Source of the DNA: Acidobacteriota bacterium
GTDB lineage: Bacteria; Acidobacteriota; Aminicenantia; Aminicenantales; Aminicenantaceae
Assembly (NCBI GenBank): GCA_030669585.1
Contig: DAOVDI010000015.1
Coordinates: 1 to 36,238 of the forward strand
Length of the DNA: 36,238 nucleotides
Direction: 5' to 3'
Part shown: in pieces, positions 1 to 7,427 of the stretch
Layout of the letters: each line of letters starts with the position of its first letter
Position numbering within the stretch: the stretch's first letter is position 1
Notes under the pieces: generated by a model
Seen by the model: the letters and a program-made list of their open reading frames with translations, nothing else
Databases searched by the model: none
Told to the model about the DNA's origin: nothing
Program-made: the position numbers and the translations under genes

Positions 1-83
1 TCCGCCCATGTCTTGAGCAGTCTGTATGTGTAGGACGATTCGCGCTCATCTGTCTTGACCACGATCTGTTTTTTAAGTATCAA
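1..83 (-). CDS. 5' end of a leftward gene, function unknown (partial)
   Basis: Only the first 27 codons lie in the window. On the minus strand a perfect AGGAGG (plus 91-96) stands 7 nt before a TTG codon (81-83), and the frame stays open to the window edge. The peptide starts MILKKQIVVKTDERESSYTY; it is hydrophilic, with no signal peptide. I do not recognise a family from so short a piece. The ribosome binding site and the promoter just upstream make a real gene likely. It is divergent from the SpoIID-like gene. Confidence 0.55.
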   Translation of the reverse strand, partial: MILKKQIVVKTDERESSYTYRLLKTWA

Positions 84-125
84 ATCCAATCCTCCTGAAA
101 TTTATAAAAAATAATATTCATTACT

Positions 126-153
126 ATTATATACGATTTTGCGGATCCAACAA
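126..153 (-). promoter_or_regulatory. Probable sigma-70 promoter of the leftward partial gene
   Basis: Reading leftward there is a TTGTTG -35 (148-153), 16 nt spacer and a perfect TATAAT -10 (126-131). Transcription would start near 119, giving a leader of about 36 nt that contains the AGGAGG at 91-96. Confidence 0.5.
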
Positions 154-157
154 AACC

Positions 158-186
158 TTGACATTTACCGTTGTTTCGGCTAAATT
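158..186 (+). promoter_or_regulatory. Candidate upstream promoter of the SpoIID-like gene
   Basis: TTGACA (158-163), 17 nt spacer, TAAATT (181-186). It is about 107 bp upstream of a second, better-placed promoter whose -35 region begins with the same ten bases (TTGACATTTA), so the gene may have tandem promoters. Confidence 0.4.
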
Positions 187-264
187 ACGCGTTCATAGTG
201 CTGGAACAGAAGCACTATATATAGTATAGGAAAATCAGTAAGGTTATATATATAGTTTTTTTTC

Positions 265-293
265 TTGACATTTAACAAAAAACCCTTTATATT
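265..293 (+). promoter_or_regulatory. Probable sigma-70 promoter of the SpoIID-like gene
   Basis: Consensus TTGACA (265-270), 17 nt spacer and TATATT (288-293). The predicted start near 300 leaves a leader of about 23 nt before the ATG at 323. No clear Shine-Dalgarno sequence is visible in that leader. Confidence 0.6.
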
Positions 294-322
294 CTAATAC
301 AAATATTAGCAAAGTCAGCAAA

Positions 323-2077
323 ATGAACAGACATATGTCAAAATTTATTATGCGTTTTATTGCGCTGTTTGCGGCTCTGTTTCTGCTTGGCGGCCAGCCG
401 TCTGAATTCGGTCAGGAGAATTCTTTATTCTATGGTTATCTCATAGAAAAACCAATTATCCGTGTGGGACTCGGAATAAATCTCGATGACATCAAAGTGT
501 CTTCCTCCTCTGGAATGAAGGTCTATGAAATTAAAGACGGCTACAAACTGATTGCAAATGACGTGGATGAATTCTTTTTGACCGGTGATTCCTTGACCCG
601 TGAAAAAACCATTTTTTATATTATTCCAAGCAGTCGTCAGAGTTTTCTGTCTTATAAAGGCCGGGATTACCGTGGGATCTTCATTTTAAAATCAAGTCCC
701 AAAGGTGTAGTGCTGGTCAATCTCTTGAATCTGGAGAAGTATCTAAAGTCTGTAGTTCCCAGTGAGCTGTCTCCCTATTCTTTTCATGAACTGGATGCTC
801 ATAAAGCGCAGGCAGTTGCAGCACGGACATACGCTATTAAAAACATGGGGCTGAAGGACAATCTGGGTTTTGATCTTTTTGATACGCCAAAACATCAGTT
901 TTATAAAGGAATTAATGCGGAACATCCATTAAGTTCTCATGCTGTCGATTCCACACGGGGAGAGGTTGTTTTTTATAACGGAAAGATGATTAATGCGCTC
1001 TATACAAGCTCATGTGGTGGAAAAACAGAACATGTGGAAAATGTTTTCCAAGGGCCTGCGCTTCCTTACTTAAGAAGCACGGAGTGCGATTTTGAAAATC
1101 AGAAGGAATGGACGCTGAACAGTAACAACACTATGCTGCCTGTTTATATCAACGGAAGGAATATATCAGGAGAGATCGCGACTCTTATAAGCCTGGATGT
1201 CTTAGAAAAGGCTGGTGATCCTGCCTATTATATGGCAGAGGCATCGCAGGATGAGGTCTTGTCCTGGGCCCGGAATGTGAGGTCGCGAATAGGGAAGCCG
1301 GAAGTAAAATTAGAATTTAATGGGGATCAGGTTGATTTTCCCTCTCAGAATGAAATGTTCGATCTTCATGGGCCGCTTATTCGAGGCGAGGTTATAAGTT
1401 ATTTGTATAAAGCTCTGGAAAACTTTAAGCCCGTTTACTGTTCTGGGGAGTTTAAGCGCGTTGAGCAGGATAAGATATTCATCAAAAATGATGGAAAAGA
1501 TAAAGAACTCAAATTTTCTTCTGAAACATTCCTGATAAAGAAACAGGAAGGAGGAAATTCTTTTATTGCTCAGGCTTTTCTTCTGGAAGGTGAAAAGATT
1601 CGCTGGATCGAACAGGATGGAGCCGTCCGTCTGCTTGAGTTCAGTTATTTTCCTCAGATAGATGTGTTTGACCGTAATTTGGCCTATCGCAGTTGGCAAG
1701 TCCGTCGATCTATGCAGCAGATGGAACAACGGATCAACCAGTATTATCCAGTTGGTAAAATCATTGATATCGTTCCCCTGTTACGCGGTGAATCAAGAAG
1801 GGTTGTTGAACTCTCCATCAAGGGAGAGAAAGGGACAGCAGTTGTCCGGGGGTTGAAGATTCAAAAGGTTCTGGGTTTGAGGGATACACTTTTTGTCATT
1901 GACCGTGAAAAAGATGATAATGGGAACATTTCATATTTTGTTATTAACGGCCGTGGCTGGGGGCATGGTGTAGGCCTCTGTCAGGTCGGCGCCTATGGGA
2001 TGGCTCAAGCCGGTGCGGATTATAAAGAGATATTGAAAAAGTACTATTACGGTATTGAAATAAATAAGATTTACTGA
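323..2077 (+). CDS. SpoIID/LytB-domain protein (probable peptidoglycan lytic enzyme)
   Basis: 584 residues. A hydrophobic stretch at residues 8-23 is a signal peptide or anchor, so the protein acts in the envelope. Family hallmarks are clear: LEKYLKSVVPSELSP (138-151, with E148 in the place of the SpoIID catalytic Glu), AHKAQAVAARTYAI (159-172), the SSCGGKTEHVENVF block, and a C-terminal block NGRGWGHGVGLCQVGAYGMA (542-561). SpoIID proteins cleave glycan strands as lytic transglycosylases. Classical members are about 340 residues; here some 250 extra residues separate the N- and C-terminal conserved blocks. No other sporulation gene is present, so the role is probably general cell-wall remodelling. 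The start could also be the ATG at 335 (MSKFIM...), which keeps the signal peptide. Confidence 0.85.
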   Translation: MNRHMSKFIMRFIALFAALFLLGGQPSEFGQENSLFYGYLIEKPIIRVGLGINLDDIKVSSSSGMKVYEIKDGYKLIANDVDEFFLTGDSLTREKTIFYIIPSSRQSFLSYKGRDYRGIFILKSSPKGVVLVNLLNLEKYLKSVVPSELSPYSFHELDAHKAQAVAARTYAIKNMGLKDNLGFDLFDTPKHQFYKGINAEHPLSSHAVDSTRGEVVFYNGKMINALYTSSCGGKTEHVENVFQGPALPYLRSTECDFENQKEWTLNSNNTMLPVYINGRNISGEIATLISLDVLEKAGDPAYYMAEASQDEVLSWARNVRSRIGKPEVKLEFNGDQVDFPSQNEMFDLHGPLIRGEVISYLYKALENFKPVYCSGEFKRVEQDKIFIKNDGKDKELKFSSETFLIKKQEGGNSFIAQAFLLEGEKIRWIEQDGAVRLLEFSYFPQIDVFDRNLAYRSWQVRRSMQQMEQRINQYYPVGKIIDIVPLLRGESRRVVELSIKGEKGTAVVRGLKIQKVLGLRDTLFVIDREKDDNGNISYFVINGRGWGHGVGLCQVGAYGMAQAGADYKEILKKYYYGIEINKIY

Positions 2078-2141
2078 TTCTTTTTGCCTTTTTCCATTGG
2101 ATTCTTTAAAATACCAGATTGTTCTTTAAAATTATGATCTA

Positions 2142-3554
2142 ATGAGTAGCCGAAAAAAGCCTATCAAACTTGGAGCTGCTCTGATCCCGGTCGTTTTCCT
2201 TATCATCGCCCTTTCTGTAACCATCATAGTAATCAAGGAGGATCCTCACATCCCGCTGATCCTGGCTGCGATAGTGGCGGCTGTCGTTGCCGTAATCCAC
2301 AAACATTCATGGAAGGAGATCCAGGACGGCATGGTTCATGGAATTTCCCTGGCCATGGGGGCAATATTGATCCTTATGGTCGTGGGTCTATTGATCGGAA
2401 CCTGGATCTCAGGAGGGATCGTCCCTTCCATGATCTTTTACGGATTAAAAATTCTATCTCCCGGTATTTTCCTGGTTGCCACATTGATCATCTGTTCTAT
2501 TGTTTCTCTGGGGACCGGTTCATCCTGGTCTACAGCAGGCACGGTTGGGGTTGCTCTCATCGGAGTGGGGCAGGGCCTGGGAATTCCCGCAGCCATGGTT
2601 GCAGGTGCGATTATATCCGGCGCCTATTTTGGCGACAAGCTGTCTCCACTTTCAGACACGACAAACCTGGCTCCAGCCGTGGCAGGAACGGACCTGTTCT
2701 CTCATATTCGGCATATGGTCTATACGACAGTGCCGGGGTATGTTCTCTCCATTATTTTATACGGAATTCTCGGGATGCGTTTTTCAGGAGGTTTTCTGGA
2801 ATCAGGCAGGATCGACACGATCATATCCACACTGAGTTCCAATTTTACCATTCATCCTATTCTCCTGCTGCCTCCTCTGCTGGTCATTGTTATGGTTGTG
2901 AAAAGAATTCCTCCGTTGCCCGCGATTCTGGGAGGAACATTTTTAGGCGGATTTTTTGGAATGGTAATGCAGGACAGGTCTCTGGCTGATGTGATTATTG
3001 CAGCAAAATCCGGTTTTGTATCAAAGACTGGTGTGATCATTGTGGATGATCTTCTGACCCGCGGAGGGCTGGACAGCATGATGAACACAGTTGCTCTGAT
3101 CATGTGTGCCCTTTGCTTTGGTGGTGTGATGGAAAAGACCGGAATGCTCAAGATTCTGGCCTTTTCGCTGCTTAAGCGTGTGAAGAGGACCGGTTCCCTT
3201 GTGGCGACCACGATATTCAGCTGTATCGGTATGAACATCATTGGTTCTGACCAGTATATGGCCATTGTCATACCGGGACGTATGTACAAAAGTTCTTTTG
3301 AAGAACACGGGCTCCATCCCAAGAATCTTTCACGGGCGTTGGAGGATTCCGGCACCTTGACTTCCCCTCTCATCCCGTGGAACAGCTGTGGAGCATTTAT
3401 GGGAGCCACACTCGGAGTTAGTCCGCTTCTCTATCTTCCCTTTGCCTTCCTGAACCTGGCCAATCCATTAGTCTCTCTTTTTTATGGATACACAGGGATC
3501 ACCATGGAAAAATTGCCGCGGTATGAGCAGGCAAAGGATAGTCAATCCGAATAG
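2142..3554 (+). CDS. nhaC: NhaC-family Na+/H+ antiporter
   Basis: 470 residues, almost entirely membrane segments (about a dozen). The NhaC signature is plain: GTGSSWSTAGTVGVALIGVG followed by GAIISGAYFGDKLSPLSDTT, with the conserved Asp and Ser/Thr residues expected in the ion path. NhaC proteins exchange Na+ for H+ across the inner membrane, and some relatives carry organic substrates such as malate/lactate, so the exact substrate is open. The start has no strong Shine-Dalgarno. It lies 64 bp after the SpoIID-like gene and may be cotranscribed. Codon use matches the neighbours. Confidence 0.88.
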   Translation: MSSRKKPIKLGAALIPVVFLIIALSVTIIVIKEDPHIPLILAAIVAAVVAVIHKHSWKEIQDGMVHGISLAMGAILILMVVGLLIGTWISGGIVPSMIFYGLKILSPGIFLVATLIICSIVSLGTGSSWSTAGTVGVALIGVGQGLGIPAAMVAGAIISGAYFGDKLSPLSDTTNLAPAVAGTDLFSHIRHMVYTTVPGYVLSIILYGILGMRFSGGFLESGRIDTIISTLSSNFTIHPILLLPPLLVIVMVVKRIPPLPAILGGTFLGGFFGMVMQDRSLADVIIAAKSGFVSKTGVIIVDDLLTRGGLDSMMNTVALIMCALCFGGVMEKTGMLKILAFSLLKRVKRTGSLVATTIFSCIGMNIIGSDQYMAIVIPGRMYKSSFEEHGLHPKNLSRALEDSGTLTSPLIPWNSCGAFMGATLGVSPLLYLPFAFLNLANPLVSLFYGYTGITMEKLPRYEQAKDSQSE

Positions 3555-3583
3555 TTCTTTCAGCCCGAATATCCTTCCAAGTC

Positions 3584-3612
3584 TTGCTTACAGGAAGCAC
3601 TCTTGTTATAAT
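3584..3612 (+). promoter_or_regulatory. Probable sigma-70 promoter of the acpS-acs-acp-kbl operon
   Basis: TTGCTT (3584-3589), exactly 17 nt, then a perfect TATAAT (3607-3612). The predicted start near 3619 gives a leader of about 23 nt to the acpS ATG at 3642. Confidence 0.6.
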
Positions 3613-3641
3613 CCCTTTTCCGAAAAAAATAGGTTTTTATA

Positions 3642-4016
3642 ATGATATACGGGATTGGGATCGACATGATCGAAGTGACACGGATCGAGAAGCAGGTTTC
3701 TACCGGCCCTCGATTTGTGGAGAGGATTTTCACCCCCCGTGAAGTCGACTACTGTGAGCGTAAAAAGAACAAGGCTCAGAATTATGCAGCTCGCTTTGCG
3801 GCCAAAGAGGCATTTCTCAAGGCCGTGGGTACAGGGTGGAGGAAGGGAATTGCCTTCAAGGAGATCGAGGTCATTAACGATGAACTGGGAAAGCCGGAGA
3901 TCATGCTGTATGGAAAGGCGAAAAAATTTGCCGAAGAGCGAAAGATTGTCAACATACAGGTTTCACTCACACATCTAAAGGAAACTGCGAGTGCAATCGT
4001 AACGTTAGAAACTTAG
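3642..4016 (+). CDS. acpS: Holo-[acyl-carrier-protein] synthase
   Basis: 124 residues, normal for AcpS. It transfers 4'-phosphopantetheine from CoA to the serine of an acyl carrier protein in the cytoplasm. Visible motifs are GIGIDMIEV (residues 4-12, with the Mg-binding Asp at 8), RFAAKEAFLKA (metal/CoA-binding Glu and Lys) and the C-terminal SLTHLKETASAIVTLE, where the family usually has SLSHxxxYAxAxV. It is the first gene of a four-gene operon that also holds an ACP, its obvious substrate, three genes later. The next gene follows after 10 bp. It may be the cell's general AcpS or one dedicated to this operon. Confidence 0.92.
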   Translation: MIYGIGIDMIEVTRIEKQVSTGPRFVERIFTPREVDYCERKKNKAQNYAARFAAKEAFLKAVGTGWRKGIAFKEIEVINDELGKPEIMLYGKAKKFAEERKIVNIQVSLTHLKETASAIVTLET

Positions 4017-4026
4017 GAAGGAACAC

Positions 4027-5733
4027 ATGTCAAACATCGGATCATATGAAGAACAGATCAAGGATTTTGATTGGTCCATCTCTGAAAAAGAACTTGGATA
4101 CAAGGATGGTGATGTCATCAATATCGGCTGGTATTGCTCGGACAGAATCTGTGAAATGGGGAAAGCGGATAAGACAGCTTTCATATGGGAAGGCTTTGGC
4201 GGACAGAAAAAACAATATACCTTCAATGATATTCGGCTGGCAGGAAATACAATCGGGTCGTATCTAAGGGGATTGGGAATAAAGGATGGGGATCGGGTTT
4301 GTTTGTTCATGGACAGGATCCCTGAGCTTTATCTGGGGTTTTTAGGAGTCCTGAAGATTGGCGCTATTGCCCAGCCCCTTTTCTCCGCGTTCGGGGATGA
4401 ATCCCTTCATGTCCGGCTGGAGAATGCGGAAACACGAGCAATCATCACCCAAAGGAAGCACGTCAAAAAAGTCCGGAAGATCCGGGATTCTTTGCCTCAT
4501 CTGGAGTTTATTATCATCGTAGACCATGACGGAAAAAAGCCGCTCCAGGAAAAGGAGATCGCTTTTTCTCTGAAGGATGCCGATCCTGTTGAAGAATTCG
4601 ATATTTTCCCGACCAAAGCGGAATCTCCCTCTGTGCTCCACTATACATCCGGAACAACCGGACAGCCTAAGGGCGTCAAGCATGTCCATTATTCGTTGAT
4701 CGGGCAGTATCTAACTTCCAAGTGGGTCCTGGACCTGCAGGATGATGATATCTACTGGTGTACAGCAGATCCGGGTTGGGTGACAGGAACATCTTACGGC
4801 ATCATCGCCCCATGGAGCCTTGGAGTAACCCAGTGTGTCCTGGACACAGGATTTTCCGCTGATGCGTGGTACGGGTTCATTGCTAAACACAGAGTCACGG
4901 TCTGGTATTCGGCGCCGACGGCCATCCGTTCTCTGATGAAAGCAGGTGAGGAAGCGGTCCTAAAGCATGACCTTTCCTCATTACGTCATCTGGCCAGTGT
5001 GGGAGAGCCTCTCAACGCAGAAGCAGTGATCTGGTCTGAAAAGGTTTTTGGCCTGGCTTTTCACGATACCTACTGGCAGACCGAGACCGGCGCCATAATG
5101 CTCACCAATTTTCCTGGTATGAACATAAAACCAGGATCTATGGGCAAGCCCTTTCCCGGGATCACGGGGGTTATCCTCGATCCGGAAACACACGAGCCCA
5201 TCCAAGAGCCGAACAAACCCGGACTTATTGCGTTTAAACCGGGGTGGCCTTCCATGATGCGGACTTACTGGAACAATGAAGAAACCTTCCAATCGAAATT
5301 TGTCAATGGATGGTACCTGTCCGGTGATCGCGCCACCATCGATCAGGACGGATATTTCTGGTTTGTCGGCCGGGATGATGATGTGATCAATACGGGAGGC
5401 CATCTGGTAAGCCCATTTGAGGTTGAATCCGCACTCCTCGAACATGAAGCTGTGGCTGAATCCGCGGTGGTTGCTAAACCGGATGATGTAAATATGGAGG
5501 TTGTCAAAGCATTTGTCACTTTGAAGCCAGGTTTTAATCAGAGTGCGGAGCTGGAACTGAAAATTATGAACTTTATCCGGAAGAAGCTTTCTCCTCTGGC
5601 TATGCCCCAGGAGATCGAATACATGGATAATCTGCCTAAAACGCGGAGTGGAAAGATCATGCGCCGGCTGCTTCACGCTAAAGAGTGGGGGGAAGATATC
5701 GGAGACACCTCGACGCTGGAAGACGACGACTAG
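4027..5733 (+). CDS. AMP-forming acyl-CoA synthetase, acetyl-CoA synthetase-like
   Basis: 568 residues of the ANL superfamily. An AGGAAGG ribosome site precedes ATG 4027. The P-loop YTSGTTGQPKGV is at 206-217, the A5 motif YWQTETG at 349-355, the A7/A8 region WYLSGDRA (429-436) and FVGRDDDVINTGGHLV (446-461), and the catalytic lysine motif PKTRSGKIMRR has K543. The Trp in YWQTETG matches the residue that limits acetyl-CoA synthetase to short acids, and ADPGWVTGTSYG is also Acs-like, so acetate or a similar small acid is the likely substrate. Because an ACP and AcpS flank it, loading an acyl group onto ACP rather than CoA is also possible; that is inference. Confidence 0.85.
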   Translation: MSNIGSYEEQIKDFDWSISEKELGYKDGDVINIGWYCSDRICEMGKADKTAFIWEGFGGQKKQYTFNDIRLAGNTIGSYLRGLGIKDGDRVCLFMDRIPELYLGFLGVLKIGAIAQPLFSAFGDESLHVRLENAETRAIITQRKHVKKVRKIRDSLPHLEFIIIVDHDGKKPLQEKEIAFSLKDADPVEEFDIFPTKAESPSVLHYTSGTTGQPKGVKHVHYSLIGQYLTSKWVLDLQDDDIYWCTADPGWVTGTSYGIIAPWSLGVTQCVLDTGFSADAWYGFIAKHRVTVWYSAPTAIRSLMKAGEEAVLKHDLSSLRHLASVGEPLNAEAVIWSEKVFGLAFHDTYWQTETGAIMLTNFPGMNIKPGSMGKPFPGITGVILDPETHEPIQEPNKPGLIAFKPGWPSMMRTYWNNEETFQSKFVNGWYLSGDRATIDQDGYFWFVGRDDDVINTGGHLVSPFEVESALLEHEAVAESAVVAKPDDVNMEVVKAFVTLKPGFNQSAELELKIMNFIRKKLSPLAMPQEIEYMDNLPKTRSGKIMRRLLHAKEWGEDIGDTSTLEDDD

Positions 5734-5778
5734 CAGTCAAGGATTCAAGGATTCGACAATTTTTATAAATAATTCAGG
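5734..5778 (-). repeat. Fragment of the composite intergenic repeat family
   Basis: It begins at the base after the ligase stop codon and ends at CAGG, a few bases before the Shine-Dalgarno of the ACP gene. It holds two 8-bp GATTCAAG-type units and the inverted terminal sequence ATAAATAATTCAGG, which is the terminal repeat seen at 14608, 27592 and 30459. Only this end is present, read leftward. Confidence 0.65.
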
Positions 5779-5791
5779 AAAGGAGATAAGA

Positions 5792-6040
5792 ATGGCTGAC
5801 ATGAAAGACACAATATTAGAATATGTTAAGGAAGAATACCTCGAAGATGAGGACGAAGAGATCGGTTATAATACACCGCTTATTTCCGGGGGGATCGTGG
5901 ATTCCTTTTCCATGGTTTCTTTAAAGAAGTTTCTGGAAACAAAATACAGCATATCCATTCCGGATGAAAAAGCCTCACCTGAAGCGTTCGACACAGTTAA
6001 CAGTATTGTTGAGCTTGTCAATGAATTTCTGAAAGATTAA
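5792..6040 (+). CDS. Acyl carrier protein (dedicated, operon-encoded)
   Basis: 82 residues. The start is ATG 5792, preceded by a strong AAGGAGA; an open frame reaching further upstream only reads through repeat DNA and the end of the ligase gene. It is acidic and helical, as ACPs are. The phosphopantetheine attachment motif is GGIVDSFSMVSLKKF with S38 (DSF in place of the usual DSL). It carries acyl groups as thioesters in the cytoplasm after activation by AcpS, which the same operon encodes. It is not the usual FabD/FabG/FabF-linked AcpP, as no fatty-acid synthesis gene is adjacent. The likely partners are the ligase upstream and the alpha-oxoamine synthase 17 bp downstream. Confidence 0.88.
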   Translation: MADMKDTILEYVKEEYLEDEDEEIGYNTPLISGGIVDSFSMVSLKKFLETKYSISIPDEKASPEAFDTVNSIVELVNEFLKD

Positions 6041-6057
6041 GTTAAAGGAGAAGAATC

Positions 6058-7305
6058 ATGGCGTATTCTGATAAAGTTCGGGAGATCTACAAAGAGCAGC
6101 TCAAGGATATTGAGAATGCAGGGATTTTCAAGCAGGAACGATTCATCCATTCCACTCAGGCGGCTGATATTGAGGTGGAATATCCTGCGGGCTCATCGCT
6201 GAAAAAAGTCATCAACATGTGCGCAAACAATTACCTGGGGCTCTCAAGCCATCCTGAGGTTGTAAAAGCTGCGCACGAAGGGCTGGATTCCCGGGGATAT
6301 GGGATGTCTTCGGTCAGGTTCATCTGCGGGACCCAGGATATCCACAATGAGCTGGAGAAAAAAGTTTCGGAATTTCTGGGGACAGAGAACACCATTCTTT
6401 TTCCCTCATGCATGGATGCAAACGCCGGTGTTTTTGAAGCCATTTTGGGGAGTGAAGATGTCATGATCTCGGACCGGCTGGTCCATGCATCCATAATCGA
6501 CGGTATCCGGCTTTGCAGCGCTGAGCGTGATACCTTCAAGCATTCCAACATGGAGCACCTGGAAAAGAAACTCCAGCTTCACGCCGATAAACGCCTGAAA
6601 GTTGTCATTACTGACGGCGTGTTTTCCATGGACGGAGACTGTGCCAAGCTGGACGAGATGGTAGCATTGTGCGCAAAATACGACGCGATGTTGTTTGTGG
6701 ACGAATCACATGCTTCGGGTTTCATCGGAAAGACCGGACGCGGAACCCATGAGAAGTACGGAGTGTTGGGAAAGATCGATATCATCACCACCACATTCGG
6801 TAAGGCCCTGGGCGGAGCTTCTGGCGGATGTGTTTCCGGACGAAAAGAGCTGGTGGAAATATGCCGTCAGAAAGCGCGTCCTTATCTCTTCTCAAACACG
6901 ATCGCTCCGGTGGTGGTTTCCGGAGTCCTTAAAGTGCTGGATATCTTGTCCAGGAGCACGGAACGCAGGGACAAGCTTGAGAAAAACACCGAATACTGGC
7001 GGAAGGGATTGACCGAGGCAGGATTTGTTCTCAAGGAAGGAGATACACCTATTGTGCCGGTCATGCTTTTCAATGCCAAACTGGCGCAGGATGTATCTCG
7101 CGACCTGTATGAAGAAGGGATCTATGCCATCGGGTTCTTCTTCCCGGTGGTTTCCAAGGGACAGGCGCGGATCCGGACACAGATCTCAGCCGGCCACGAG
7201 ATTCATCATCTGGACAAAGCGCTCGTCGCTTTTAATAAGGTCGGGAAGAAGTACGATATTCTGGGCAAGACCAAGCAGGCAATCCTCGACCGGTACGGAC
7301 AATAA
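6058..7305 (+). CDS. kbl: Alpha-oxoamine synthase, 2-amino-3-ketobutyrate CoA ligase (glycine C-acetyltransferase) type
   Basis: 415 residues; AAAGGAGA before ATG 6058. This PLP enzyme family condenses an amino acid with an acyl thioester. It reads very close to E. coli Kbl: CANNYLGLSSHP (55-66), SVRFICGTQDIHNELE (85-100), VHASIIDG (142-149, His stacking on PLP), VDESHASGF (214-222, Asp to the pyridine N), TTFGKALGGASGG (245-257, Schiff-base K249), and ARPYLFSN. Kbl splits 2-amino-3-ketobutyrate with CoA to glycine and acetyl-CoA, or runs in reverse. A threonine dehydrogenase is at 13614-14597. The ACP and AcpS upstream suggest the alternative that it accepts an acyl-ACP, as in bacterial serine palmitoyltransferase clusters. 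It has about 18 extra residues relative to E. coli Kbl. Confidence 0.85.
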   Translation: MAYSDKVREIYKEQLKDIENAGIFKQERFIHSTQAADIEVEYPAGSSLKKVINMCANNYLGLSSHPEVVKAAHEGLDSRGYGMSSVRFICGTQDIHNELEKKVSEFLGTENTILFPSCMDANAGVFEAILGSEDVMISDRLVHASIIDGIRLCSAERDTFKHSNMEHLEKKLQLHADKRLKVVITDGVFSMDGDCAKLDEMVALCAKYDAMLFVDESHASGFIGKTGRGTHEKYGVLGKIDIITTTFGKALGGASGGCVSGRKELVEICRQKARPYLFSNTIAPVVVSGVLKVLDILSRSTERRDKLEKNTEYWRKGLTEAGFVLKEGDTPIVPVMLFNAKLAQDVSRDLYEEGIYAIGFFFPVVSKGQARIRTQISAGHEIHHLDKALVAFNKVGKKYDILGKTKQAILDRYGQ

Positions 7306-7427
7306 AGTGATTATAAAAGGGTCAACCCCCCCTCCCCCCCCTTTAAGGCCACGCTTCATTTAAAGCGACAAAAAAATAAGGGACATTCCTCTTTTTTTTT
7401 GATAGAAAGAGGGGGAAGAGAATCAGC
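7306..7427 (+). other. C-rich tract and small hairpin between kbl and nupC
   Basis: The gap contains a run of 15 C in 16 bases (7326-7341, C7-T-C8), flanked by AAAGGG and CCTTT that could pair. Further on, CCTCTTT (7388-7394) and AAAGAGG (7406-7412) form a 7-bp stem whose right arm runs into the G-rich presumed ribosome site (GGGGGAAG) of nupC. The first may end the kbl operon and the second may limit nupC translation; both roles are inference. Confidence 0.4.

Noticed and set aside
2309-2989. 226-codon frame inside nhaC on the same strand
   Set aside because: It is a +1-frame shadow of the antiporter, with Arg/His/Ser-rich composition and no family likeness.
5648-5791. Upstream extension of the ACP reading frame
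   Set aside because: It overlaps the ligase gene and reads through repeat sequence; ATG 5792 has a strong Shine-Dalgarno and gives a normal ACP length.
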